The notes under the pieces: model-generated
What the model was told of the DNA's origin: nothing
Database searches by the model: none
The model's input: the letters and a program-made list of their open reading frames with translations, nothing else
Position numbers and translations under genes: made by a program
NCBI RefSeq assembly: GCF_905171765.1
Contig: NC_053393.1
Coordinates: 191,545,921-191,609,920, forward strand
Direction of reading: 5' to 3'
From: Bufo bufo
Lineage: Eukaryota > Chordata > Amphibia > Anura > Bufonidae
Length of the DNA: 64,000 bases
Part shown: one piece after another, positions 42,609-51,736 of the stretch
Numbering within the stretch: position 1 is the first letter of the stretch
Layout: each line of letters begins with the position of its first letter

Positions 42609-43888
42609 TGTCACGACCCATGGTCATGGTCGTGACTCTTTGAGTCCGCTTGCAGTTGTCAGCGGTCATTTGGTTGTTCACCGCAGCTGTGATTGTTTTG
42701 CCTCACGTGCGGTTGCCGCTGGCAACATGGTGTTCTTGGCAGTGTAGCAGCCTGAGCTTGTTGCTGGGCTGCTCACTGTCTATGCATGCGGTTGCCTATG
42801 GCAATTTGTGTTTATATGTTGCCTCACGTGTGGTTGCCGCTGGCAACATGGTTGGTACTTGGCAGTGTGGCAGTCTGAGCTGTTGCTGGGCAGCCTGCTG
42901 TCAAGTGCATGCGGTTACACCTGGTTGGGGGTGTGTGTAGGTATGCACTTTGTATGTCTGTTTGTTGTGCACGAGGTTATGTTTGTGTGCACGGTGACAC
43001 CTCCCTTCACTTGTGGTTGTCCGCGGCAGCGTCTGGTGTTGTGTGCATGTGGTGGCAGTGTCTCGGCCTGCTGGCTGTTCCTCAGGACATGGTTGCCACG
43101 CATTCCGTTGCCGGCAGTAACAGGTGAGTGTGTTGGTGTGCGTTTCCCTTTAAGTTGCTGTCTTCCCTTCCCATGTGTGAGAAGGGTTATTTCCCTTCCT
43201 AGTGTGTCTCCACTGGGTGTGTCTGTGTGGGTGTGGCTACATGGGCTATAAAGCCTCAGTTGAGACCTGATGTCTGAGGGGTACTCCAGCCTTGTTTGTA
43301 AGCTGGAGGCACCCTCCTGGTTTCTTATACCATCTGCCAGTGAGGGCCACCCTTGTGGTCATAAAACTTATGTTTAGACATTGATCTTCTTATGTTATGT
43401 TATGTCTAGTGGTGTCTCTTTATGATTATTGCAGCGTATGGTTCCTGGGTTCCCGTGTGATGTTTGGTGTGTGCTGTGTCCGTCTATGTTGCTGTGGACT
43501 GCAGCACTTGTGCACGGGTTCCAGGCTGTGTGTCTGTGGCAGGTAGGTGTGATACTAGTTTCAACTACCTGCCATTGCCATATGTCTGTATATGTTTCCC
43601 TTCTCCTTTATAGCTTGGCCAGTGAGACTCCTGTTGCTCCGTGTCTAGGAGGAACAGGTCGTCTTACCCTGCTCCTAGACCAGGGCCACCCTGAGGGCTA
43701 GTAGGAATTACAGGTTCCGGTGTATGAGCCCTCCCACCATCAGGGTCGGCTCATACGGCTAGGAGACAGGGTCAGAATTAGGGATGTGATAGGAGGTGAC
43801 CTGCTCCCTGATTCCTGTCCTGGCCTAACAGCTATATCTCAGAGAGACATCGCACGGCTGAGGGTTTCCCCCATCCTCAGCCGTGACA
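42609..43888 (+). mobile_element. Solo LTR, family X, 1280 bp
   Basis: Starts TGTCACGACCCATGG and ends CAGCCGTGACA; CACAC is duplicated at 42604-42608 and 43889-43893. A TATAAAG box near 43246 and CATAAAA near 43360 correspond to those in the shorter copy at 36648. A 121-bp unit containing TTGCCGCTGGCAACATGGT is present twice (near 42701 and 42822). Terminal TGTCACG/CGTGACA symmetry is of the same kind as in gypsy-1 and gypsy-2 LTRs. No internal region is left. Confidence 0.92.
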
Positions 43889-43893
43889 CACAC

Positions 43894-44451
43894 CTGAGAA
43901 ATCAGCCCAGCACCGCAGAGGAGTCCTTCTCTCCAGCAGCCACAGTTTCCTGACAGCAGGGAGGGCAGGAGGAGGCAGACACCTTCTCTCCTCCTTCACA
44001 GACAGCAGCCCCAGAAGTGCTTCACTGTGCAATACTGCCACCTAGTGGTTACAATAATTCTCTCTCCTGAGAAAGATGAAATATTTACTCCTCCATCTTA
44101 TCTCGAGCGCAAGAGACTGGGGGCCCACCGAGGAATACCCCGCCTCCCTGGTAAGCCAGTCCAAGCCTGCCGTCGACCACTCCCTTCTATTTCTCTCTCA
44201 TCTCTTGGAATCATGGACTTGGCCCTCTCCTGTATCAAACATTTAGAGGGTCATTTATTAAGACTGGCATTTTTTTTTTTTTAAACTGTTTTATTAACAG
44301 AAGTAAAAAACAATCTTATACACATTTGTTGCCAAATACAGTATAGAAATAGAAGACAGAAGACCTATGTGGTCTCCATATCTTAATGCAGATAGTTATA
44401 CAAACAGCAAAAATACAGCAACTGTGTAAACAATTTCTCTAATTAGCCTGT
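43894..44451. other. Spacer, no gene seen
   Basis: A T-run at 44270-44282 leads into an AT-rich stretch. Short open frames lack any domain. I see no repeat ends. Confidence 0.35.
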
Positions 44452-45122
44452 TGTGGCGAAACTAACCTCGCCACTGGGTTTTGGAGGGGCCTGGTTGCCA
44501 GCCTCTTGCCCCAGGATTATGGGCCCTCTCATCAGCCCATGCTAAACTAAAACCCCATGACGATTTGACTGTGTTTGTGGCATCTGAGCGCTGTTTGGAT
44601 ATTTTGAGCGCTCAGATCCAAGCCATCTGGGGATATGTTAAATGTCTATGTTATTGTATTGGTTGGGACATTGTATATTTAAATAGTGATGTCTGTCCTA
44701 TTGTCCCCATGTGTGTATTGGCGATTTCCTTTTGTCCTGAGAGATAATTGAATTACTTCTCGGTTGTCTCCAGGACAGAAGACATTGTGTATTCTCCTGC
44801 CTGTGATAATTACATCAACCCATTGTGTAAGGTAATTGTATCACAGGCAGAGGGGAGGATTTTGTATGGGAGTGTTTTACTGTATTGTACGTGTTTATTG
44901 GTTGTTTTTACAAAACTAGTGTGTAACAATGTTATATAAGATCAATAAACGCACAGCTCTGGGTGACCACTGCTTGACCCTCAACACGGAGCCTCGTTTC
45001 GTTCTTGGGGGGATTCACTGTATGCTGTTAGAGGCTGATTGCTAGGAGTGTAAGCTTGGGTGCGTTTTCTATTCGTGAGGTTCCGTTCGGGAGTTTGGAG
45101 CATTGCCTTGTATGCCGTTACA
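44452..45122 (+). repeat. LTR of an unclassified retroelement
   Basis: Begins TGTGGCGAAACTAACC, whose GTGGCGA/TCGCCAC form a small hairpin, and ends GCCGTTACA. TATATAAG near 44933 and AATAAA near 44943 lie in the second half. It is followed after two bases by TGGTGGCAAGCGG (45125), a plausible tRNA-type primer binding site, so this is the 5' LTR. No 3' LTR is visible because the interior breaks off near 45812. It could belong to an endogenous retrovirus or a gypsy-like element; the sequence does not settle this. Confidence 0.75.
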
Positions 45123-45244
45123 ATTGGTGGCAAGCGGCGGGATCGTTTTCACAGCCCAGAAGGACAGCTACAAAGAAATCATTCCCTGGAATTACAATTT
45201 GAGGGCAATGCATGTCCCAGTACAGCGACCCTGACAGCAGCAGG

Positions 45245-45812
45245 ATGGAACCAGCAGTGGCATACGATGAGGAAGACCTGGATGGCCGGGATACTTTAAG
45301 GAAAGGCATCTGGTACCAGGCCCTGGATAATGTACAATACCATCGAGGCGAGAGTCTCCCCAGTGAAGAGCAGTGATTGCAGAAGCAAGTGGCCCTGTGG
45401 ATGCCCTTCCTGGGAGAGCAGCCCCTGGAGGAATGGGTGAAGGAACTAGAGCACCGGGTATGGCAGGAGCTATGGCTGGAGGATACCTACCAGGCGCTCT
45501 GATGGTATATGGCACAGTATATACCCTGGACAGCTGAGCATGACAAGCCAGAGGGAGAGGAATTTGATGGTCCTGGCTTGTTATGGGAGTCCTTTGCAGA
45601 GCCTGACTTCGGGAGCCCTGCACAGCCCTGCACAGTCCAGACTTCAGGACATTTTCTACGAGAGGGAGGCTAGGCAGGATTGGGATGACCCCCATGAGGT
45701 AGAGAAAGACCTGGTTTACCTAGCAACCCTGGAGTGGGAACTGGAGCAGGACTACCGAGATCTCTTCCACTCCATTGGGAAGGCTCAGCAGGACAGCAAG
45801 AAGTCAGACCCA
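45245..45812 (+). pseudogene. gag-like remnant downstream of the LTR
   Basis: An ATG at 45245 opens an acidic frame (AYDEEDLDGRDTLRKG) with stops near 45378 and 45500. A further segment in another frame (about 45630-45812) reads DIFYEREARQDWDDP and EWELEQDYRDLFHSI. The position after a primer-binding-like site and the charged, Trp-rich composition suggest a leader or matrix-like part of gag. I cannot name a family. Several stops and a frame change make it non-functional. Confidence 0.55.
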
Positions 45813-45852
45813 GGTAAAGATAGTGTGGTCGTGCCACCACCCTATCTTTACC
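45813..45852. repeat. 40-nt hairpin at a retroelement junction
   Basis: GGTAAAGATAG (45813-45823) pairs exactly with CTATCTTTACC (45842-45852), and GTGGT/ACCAC extends the stem around a 6-nt loop. It marks the point where the gag-like similarity ends. It could be the start of another inserted element. Confidence 0.75.
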
Positions 45853-46098
45853 TCTCTTTCCATTGGTACGTTGCCATTCATGTCGCATTTGTAGGTTAGC
45901 AAGTATACTTGTTTGTTATTTCGCTGCTCTTAATATGCACTAGTCACATTTTGGCATATTTTTTAATGCATATGCACTTTATATAAACTTGACCGCTTTA
46001 CCCTGTATTGGGATCTGTTATTAACATCTTTAGAGGTCTTTTTTATTGTTGCAACTTGTTATAGCTGAGAGTTCACAATTGAGGTGGTGTGCAACTGT
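45853..46098. other. Flank interrupted by gypsy-2
   Basis: AT-rich sequence with TTTATATAAACTTGACC but no gene. It continues on the far side of gypsy-2 at 51646-51732, which ends with CAATAAATATTACATTTTA before the next TTAA element. Confidence 0.4.
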
Positions 46099-46103
46099 GT
46101 TTT

Positions 46104-46798
46104 TGTCACGGGGTTCCGAAGGTGCACTCGGTCCCCCATTGCCCGCAGAACTGTTGCTTAGCTTTTGGAATGAGGTTCTGTGTTTGACCTCATTCCCAGG
46201 GCGGCTTTACTAGCTGGGTGGCTCCTTGCTCCTAAGTCTGCCTTGAGCGCCGAGCTGATCACTCGGTGCTCGACTGGTTGGTCTGTCGGTCATGTGACGC
46301 TGGCCACGTCACATGACCCTCACTCCCCACTATAAATACAGGCAGCCTGCTGGCTACAGGTTGCCTGTTAATTTCTAGGTTCCTGGCTATTTGTTGGACT
46401 GCTGAATACTTACCTGATCCTGTTCCTTGACCATCCTTTTGCCTGATCCTCCTGTACTGCGCATCCGTCCTGGTATTGTGACCTCGGCTCCCACCTGACT
46501 ACTCTCTTAGGACTCCTCTTGTACGTCTCTGCTCTCCTGGTATTTATGGCCCCGGCTTCTCCTGACAATTCTCTGCTTGCTCCATTTGTACTTTGCAGCT
46601 TTCCTGGTATTGACTCGGTCCGTTCACGTCCTGTTGTTTGTCTGTCTGTCATCCCTGCACTTACTCCAAGTTAGGGATTGCCGTCCAGTTGTCCCCTGTC
46701 ATTAGGACTCGCGAGGCAAGTAGGCAGGGCCAGGGGTAAGGGTGGAGCGCAGTGGTCACTTCCCTCCCCCCTGTGTGTGTGTGTACGCGACCGTTACA
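46104..46798 (+). repeat. gypsy-2 5' LTR with promoter
   Basis: Begins TGTCACGGGG and ends CCGTTACA. TATAAATA at 46331-46338 precedes the predicted start GCCTGTTAAT (46363-46372) by about 30 bp. Upstream, 12-bp arms GGTCATGTGACG (46288-46299) and CGTCACATGACC (46307-46318) form a perfect dyad around CTGGCCA; it contains E-box and ACGTCA-like motifs. A related dyad exists in the solo LTR at 19022-19679. Confidence 0.95.
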
Positions 46799-49346
46799 GA
46801 TTAACAGGCCCAATAACCACTGTATTATTAATCCTCTGGTGACCCTGACTGACTATGTCTTTAATCTGACGCAGATGGTGCAGGAGTTAGGGGAAAAACT
46901 CAGCTCTTTTGAGTTAGGGCAAGGCTCTTCCACTCCTCAGGCCTCCAGTCCGCATTTTGAGCCCCAGATTAAGCTCCCAGAAACCTTTTCTGGAGACCGG
47001 AAGAAGTTTCTCTCTTTTAAGGAGAGTTGCAAACTTTACTTCCGTTTGCGCCCCATGTCCTCTGGCCCCGAGAGTCAACGCGTGGGCATTATCATTTCCC
47101 GATTACAGGGTGATCCCCAGGACTGGGCGTTCTCTTTACCTGCTGGCGCCAGTTGTTTATATTCTGTGGAGGGGTTCTTTCAGGCCCTAGGTACCCTCTA
47201 TGATGAACCAGACAGGGCTCTAGTAGCCGAGACGGCTCTAAAGGCACTCGTTCAGGGCAATTTACCAGCGGAGGATTATTGCACCCAATTCAGAAGGTGG
47301 TGTGTCCCCTCAGGATGGAACGAACCAGCCCTGAAGAGTCAGTTCAGGTCAGGTCTGTCTGATAAATTAAAGGATCTTCTGGTCAGTTATCAACTTCCAG
47401 AGACCTTAGAGGAGATGATGACCCTTGTTGTCCGACTTGACCGACGGGTTAGAGAGAGACGACAGGAACAACAGTTCTCTTCCCAGATGGTGGTCCAGCC
47501 AGAGGCCTATCCCAGAGACAATGCTGAGGTCTCCACCGAGGAACCCATGCAGGTTGGCATGACCCGAGGGAATCTTCGCCGCAGACGTGGAGAATGCTTT
47601 TACTGTGGAGATTCTGACCATTGGATCAACCAGTGTCCTAAGAAGGTCCTCTCTGTCAAGTCTCCTAAGGCAAGGCAACCTAAAGACCAGGTACACCCTG
47701 AATTTTCTAAATGTAAGCTTTCGGTACCCATTACGATTTCTCTGGGAGTAGATAAATGGCCGGGTAAGGCCTTTATTGATTCTGGCTCAGCGGCTAGCTT
47801 TATTGACTCTGAGTATGCTGTTAGATTGGGTATTCCTATGTTTGCCTTACCAACGCCTATCCATGTCATGGCTATTGATGCTACTCCTCTTATTGGTGGT
47901 ACGGTGAGCTTATGTACCTCGGAGATTTCTCTAACCGTGGGTGTGTGCCACTCAGAGAGATGTTCGCTTCTAGTCCTGGAGAACCTACCTGCTGAGGTGG
48001 TACTAGGGTTGCCTTGGCTCCGACTACATAACCCCACTATAGATTGGTCCAATGGGGAGTTGGTGAGATGGGGGCCTAAGTGTGACTCGTGCCTGCCCGT
48101 GGTACAGGCTGGGGTCTCAGTAAAATCTGATACTTTACCCTCTGTTGTTAGAGAATATTCTGATGTATTCTCATCACCAACCCCGGAGGTTCTACCCCCC
48201 CATAGACCTTATGATTGTACCATAGAGCTAGTAGAGGGGGCCAAGTTTCCTAAAGGACGAATTTATAATCTTTCTATGCTCGAACGCAAGGCCATGGAAG
48301 ATTATATTAAGGAGAGCCTTGGTAAAGGGCATATTAGACCTTCTGTCTCTCCTATGGGGGCGGGGTTTTTCTTCGTTAAGAAAAAAGATGGTGGTCTTAG
48401 GCCATGTATCGATTACCGGAGATTAAATAAAATCACTGTCCAGAATAGATACTCCCTCCCATTGATTCCGGATTTATTTAACCAGGTCCTGGGGGCAACC
48501 TGGTTTTCCAAAATTGACCTGAGAGGGGCATACAATCTAATCCGAATCAAGGAGGGAGACGAATGGAAGACGGCGTTTAATACTCCGGTAGGACACTTTG
48601 AATATCAGGTGATGCCTTTTGGACTCAGCAATGCCCCAGCTGTGTTCCAAAACTTCATGAATGACATTCTTAGGGAGTTCTTAGGTAAATTTGTTATTGT
48701 CTATCTTGACGACATTTTGATATTCTCTCCTGACTTCGAATCCCATGTGTCTCATGTTAGACAAGTATTAGAGGTGTTGGGGGAGAATCAGCTATCCGCT
48801 AAACAAGAGAAATGTGTCTTTGGTGTGCAGGAGATTCTGTTTCTAGGGCATGTTCTGACTCCTCACACCTTCAAGATGGATCCTGGTAAGGTACTAGCAA
48901 TTAAGGAATGGGTAAGACCTTCATCCTTAAAGGCCTTACAACGGTTCTTAGGTTTCGCCAATTACTATCGTAAATTTATTATGAATTTTTCCGTAATTGC
49001 TAAACCGTTGACCGACCTTACTAAGAAAGGGGCGGATTTGGAGAATTGGTCTACTGAGGCCATTTCTTCATTTGAAAAATTAAAAAAGGCATTCAGTAGC
49101 GCTCCCATTCTGATCCAGCCTGATCAGGAGAAACCTTTTATTGTGGAGGTGGATGCGTCCGAGGACGGCGCAGGAGCAGTCCTTTCACAAGGTCCTGCCA
49201 GCCTCACTAATCTGAGACCATGTGCCTTCTCCAGGAAATTCTCTCCCACGGAGAGAAACTACGACATAGGGAATAGGGAGCTGCTGGCCATTAAATGGGC
49301 ATTTGAGGAGTGGAGGCATTTCTGGAGGGGGCAAGGCATTGTGTAA
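46752..49346 (+). CDS. gypsy-2 Gag-Pol: gag, protease, RT, RNase H (truncated)
   Basis: One open frame of 864 codons. The true start is uncertain: the ATG at 46752 lies in the LTR, and the first internal Met inside the body is at 46875 (MVQELGEKL). Gag similarity to gypsy-1 begins there, and FSGDRKKFLSFKESCKLYF and GDPQDWAFSLPAG follow. The zinc knuckle is C282-x2-C285-x4-H290-x4-C295. Protease has FIDSGSAASFID (D343). RT runs from about 500 with MPFGLSNAPAVFQ and YLDDIL (651-656). RNase H keeps D801 (VEVDASE) and E843 (NREL), then the frame is lost at codon 858. Gag and Pol share one frame, as in Tf1-type and many chromoviral elements. Residues 858-864 are frameshift product. Confidence 0.9.
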   Translation: MVTSLPPVCVCTRPLQINRPNNHCIINPLVTLTDYVFNLTQMVQELGEKLSSFELGQGSSTPQASSPHFEPQIKLPETFSGDRKKFLSFKESCKLYFRLRPMSSGPESQRVGIIISRLQGDPQDWAFSLPAGASCLYSVEGFFQALGTLYDEPDRALVAETALKALVQGNLPAEDYCTQFRRWCVPSGWNEPALKSQFRSGLSDKLKDLLVSYQLPETLEEMMTLVVRLDRRVRERRQEQQFSSQMVVQPEAYPRDNAEVSTEEPMQVGMTRGNLRRRRGECFYCGDSDHWINQCPKKVLSVKSPKARQPKDQVHPEFSKCKLSVPITISLGVDKWPGKAFIDSGSAASFIDSEYAVRLGIPMFALPTPIHVMAIDATPLIGGTVSLCTSEISLTVGVCHSERCSLLVLENLPAEVVLGLPWLRLHNPTIDWSNGELVRWGPKCDSCLPVVQAGVSVKSDTLPSVVREYSDVFSSPTPEVLPPHRPYDCTIELVEGAKFPKGRIYNLSMLERKAMEDYIKESLGKGHIRPSVSPMGAGFFFVKKKDGGLRPCIDYRRLNKITVQNRYSLPLIPDLFNQVLGATWFSKIDLRGAYNLIRIKEGDEWKTAFNTPVGHFEYQVMPFGLSNAPAVFQNFMNDILREFLGKFVIVYLDDILIFSPDFESHVSHVRQVLEVLGENQLSAKQEKCVFGVQEILFLGHVLTPHTFKMDPGKVLAIKEWVRPSSLKALQRFLGFANYYRKFIMNFSVIAKPLTDLTKKGADLENWSTEAISSFEKLKKAFSSAPILIQPDQEKPFIVEVDASEDGAGAVLSQGPASLTNLRPCAFSRKFSPTERNYDIGNRELLAIKWAFEEWRHFWRGQGIV
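46800..46809 (+). promoter_or_regulatory. gypsy-2 self-priming primer binding site
   Basis: ATTAACAGGC starts one nucleotide inside the 5' LTR and is the exact complement of GCCTGTTAAT at 46363-46372, the predicted 5' end of the transcript. A tRNA-type TGG start is absent. The layout is the same, including the one-base gap, in gypsy-1. Confidence 0.8.
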
Positions 49347-50221
49347 CTGTTGTCACTGACCATAAAAACCTTATGTTTCTCGAGTCTGCTAAGAGGTTGA
49401 ATCCCCGTCAAGCCAGATGGGCTCTGTTTTTTACTCGTTTTGATTTTTCCATCACGTTCAGGCCGGGAAGTAAAAATGTGAAGGCGGACGCATTATCTCG
49501 GAGCTTCCAGGCTTTTCAACCTACTGAGGTACCACCTGAATCCATCCTACCAGCAAAAATCTTCTTAGCAGCTCTTACCCAGGATATCTCGGCTCGCATT
49601 AGGTCGGAACAACATCTGGCACCGGTATCCACCCCAACAGATAAGTTGTTTGTTCCCGTACAATTTCGTCTCCAGCTGTTGGGTGAGTGTCACGATTCTG
49701 CCTTTTGTGGACATCCGGGTGTTGAGGGCATTAAGGATCTGGTTTCTAGATCTTATTGGTGGCCCACTCTAACTAGGGATGTCAAGTCCTATGTGTCAGC
49801 CTGTGAGGTTTGTGCCAGGTCCAAGACACCTAGGACTCGCCCTGCTGGTAACCTACGACCCCTACCCATTCCCAGTAGACCCTGGTCTCATATCTCGATG
49901 GACTTTATAACTGACCTACCACTGGCGGAGGGTAAGACTGTAGTGTGGGTAGTGGTGGATAGGTTTAGCAAGATGGTCCATTTCATTCCCCTGTCTAAAC
50001 TCCCGAATGCCAAAACCCTGGCGTCTATTTTTGTGAAAGAAATTGTTCGATTGCATGGTATCCCGGAAAATATTGTTTCGGACAGGGGTGTGCAGTTTGT
50101 GTCCAAATTCTGGAGGGCCTTCTTCAAAGATGTAAAATTTCGTTGTCTTTTTCTTCCGCCTACCATCCTGAGAGTAATGGGCAGACTGAACGCCTTAATC
50201 AGTCTATGGAACAATTCCTGA
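49310..50221 (+). pseudogene. gypsy-2 RNase H end and integrase N-terminal half
   Basis: The frame resumes at FLEGARHCVTVVTDHKN (RNase H), continues through KADALSRSF, then the integrase zinc region (ECHDSAFCGHPG, CEVCARSK) and the catalytic core with SMDFITDLP and VSDRGVQF. The second frameshift, a one-base loss near 50137, falls between the second Asp and the Glu of the DDE triad. The last 30 residues of this open frame are out of frame. Confidence 0.9.
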
Positions 50222-51012
50222 GGTTGTATGTTGCTGATGACCAGCAATTATGGGTCAAATTCCTTCCGTTGGCTGAATTTGCTCTGAATAACCGTGTCAA
50301 TTCTTCTGCTGGGGTCTCCCCTTTCTTTTGTAACCATGGTTTTCATCCCCGTTTTCATTCTGGGTCGTCCGTCTCCTCCTCTAACCCTGAAGCTGATAAA
50401 CTCTCCTCCGAACTCTGCACAGTTTGGGCCCGGGTTCAATCGAACCTAGAAAAGGCTCAATGTTCTCAAAAACTCAAGGCCGATAGGAGACGTTCAAGGG
50501 GGGTAAACTTTCAGGTTGGGGATAAAGTATGGTTGTCCTCCAAGAATCTATCTCTCAAGGTAACTTCTAAAAAATTTGCTCCTCGTTTTATTGGACCATA
50601 TAAGGTATCTTTTAGGTTGGAGCTGCCTGAGTCATTCCACATTCATAATGTGTTCCATAAATCTCTGCTTAAAAAATATTTTGAACCGGTAGTACCATCA
50701 AAAGCCTCGCCTCCGCCAGTTCTTGTTAATGATGCTGTCGAGTATGTGGTGTCTAAAATAGTGGATGTCAGGAAGGTGCGTAATTCCTTGCAGTACCTGA
50801 TTCACTGGAAGGGGTATGGACCTGAAGAGAGATCTTGGGTACCTGCCAGGGAGGTTCATGCTCCTAGACTTGTTCGTAAATTTCATTTAGAACACCCTGA
50901 AAAGCCATCGCCTGAAGTCTTGGGTCCGGTGGCCCCTCGTAAAAGGGGGGGTACTGTAACGGGGTTCCGAAGGTGCACTCGGTCCCCCATTGCCCTCAGA
51001 ACTGTTGCTTAG
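50143..51012 (+). pseudogene. gypsy-2 integrase C-terminal half and chromodomain
   Basis: It supplies the catalytic Glu (ESNGQTERLNQ), then the C-terminal domain with VGDKVWLS and FIGPYKV. About seven residues present in gypsy-1 (VAVINPV) are missing after FIGPYK. The chromodomain follows (LQYLIHWKGYGPEERSWVP). The frame passes through the polypurine tract, encoding KRGGTVTG, and ends 58 bp inside the 3' LTR. The start given is only the first codon of the frame. Confidence 0.9.
50941..50954 (+). promoter_or_regulatory. gypsy-2 polypurine tract
   Basis: AAAAGGGGGGGTAC immediately precedes the 3' LTR (TGTAACGGGG). The gypsy-1 tract has the same form, AAAGGGGGGGTAC. It primes plus-strand DNA synthesis. 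Confidence 0.9.
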
Positions 51013-51645
51013 CTTTTGGAATGAGGTTCTGTGTTTGACCTCATTCCCAGGGCGGCTTTACTAGCTGGGTGGCTCCTTGCTCCTAAGTCTGCCTTGAGCG
51101 CCGAGCTGATCACTCGGTGCTCGACTGGTTGGTCTGTCGGTCATGTGACGCTGGCCACGTCACATGACCCTCACTCCCCACTATAAATACAGGCAGCCTG
51201 CTGGCTACAGGTTGCCTGTTAATTTCTAGGTTCCTGGCTATTTGTTGGACTGCTGAATACTTACCTGATCCTGTTCCTTGACCATCCTTTTGCCTGATCC
51301 TCCTGTACTGCGCATCCGTCCTGGTATTGTGACCTCGGCTCCCACCTGACTACTCTCTTAGGACTCCTCTTGTACTTCTCTGCTCTCCTGGTATTTATGA
51401 CCCCGGCTTCTACTGACAATTCTCTGCTTGCTCCATTTGTACTTTGCAGCTTTCCTGGTATTGACTCGGTCCGTTCACGTCCTGTTGTTTGTCTGTCTGT
51501 CATCCCTGCACTTACTCCAAGTTAGGGATTGCCGTCCAGTTGTCCCCTGTCATTAGGACTCGCGAGGCAAGTAGGCAGGGCCAGGGGTAAGGGTGGAGCG
51601 CAGTGGTCACTTCCCTCCCCCCTGTGTGTGTACGCGACCGTTACA
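50955..51645 (+). repeat. gypsy-2 3' LTR
   Basis: Begins TGTAACGGGG, differing from the 5' copy at base four, and ends CCGTTACA. It is 691 bp against 695 bp, because of two fewer GT pairs near its end. Other differences lie in GCCCTCAG, GTACTTCTC, ATGACCCC and TCTACTGA. Confidence 0.95.
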
Positions 51646-51736
51646 GTTTTTGTCTCTGCTCATTCACAAGCTAGTATTGTGAATATCATTTTTTAGCTAG
51701 TGTTATCAATAAATATTACATTTTATGATTCTTTAA

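Larger units (their letters stand above)
46104..51645 (+). mobile_element. Complete Ty3/gypsy chromovirus 'gypsy-2', 5542 bp
   Basis: LTRs at 46104-46798 and 50955-51645 enclose gag-pol; GTTTT is duplicated at 46099-46103 and 51646-51650. The LTRs differ by about five substitutions and one 4-bp (GTGT) length change, so insertion is younger than gypsy-1. Domain order is gag, zinc knuckle, protease, RT, RNase H, integrase, chromodomain. Two one-base frameshifts (near 49325 and 50137) and a small in-frame loss after FIGPYKV disable it. There is no env gene. It is a different subfamily from gypsy-1. Confidence 0.97.

Noticed and set aside
36648..43888. One large LTR retrotransposon with terminal LTRs
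   Set aside because: The two LTRs have different 5-bp target duplications and the DNA between them is other transposons.
44452..45812. Intact endogenous retrovirus
   Set aside because: Only one LTR and a broken gag-like segment are visible; no pol, env or second LTR follows.
46104..51645. Env gene in gypsy-2
   Set aside because: The pol frame with the chromodomain runs directly into the polypurine tract and 3' LTR, leaving no room for another gene.
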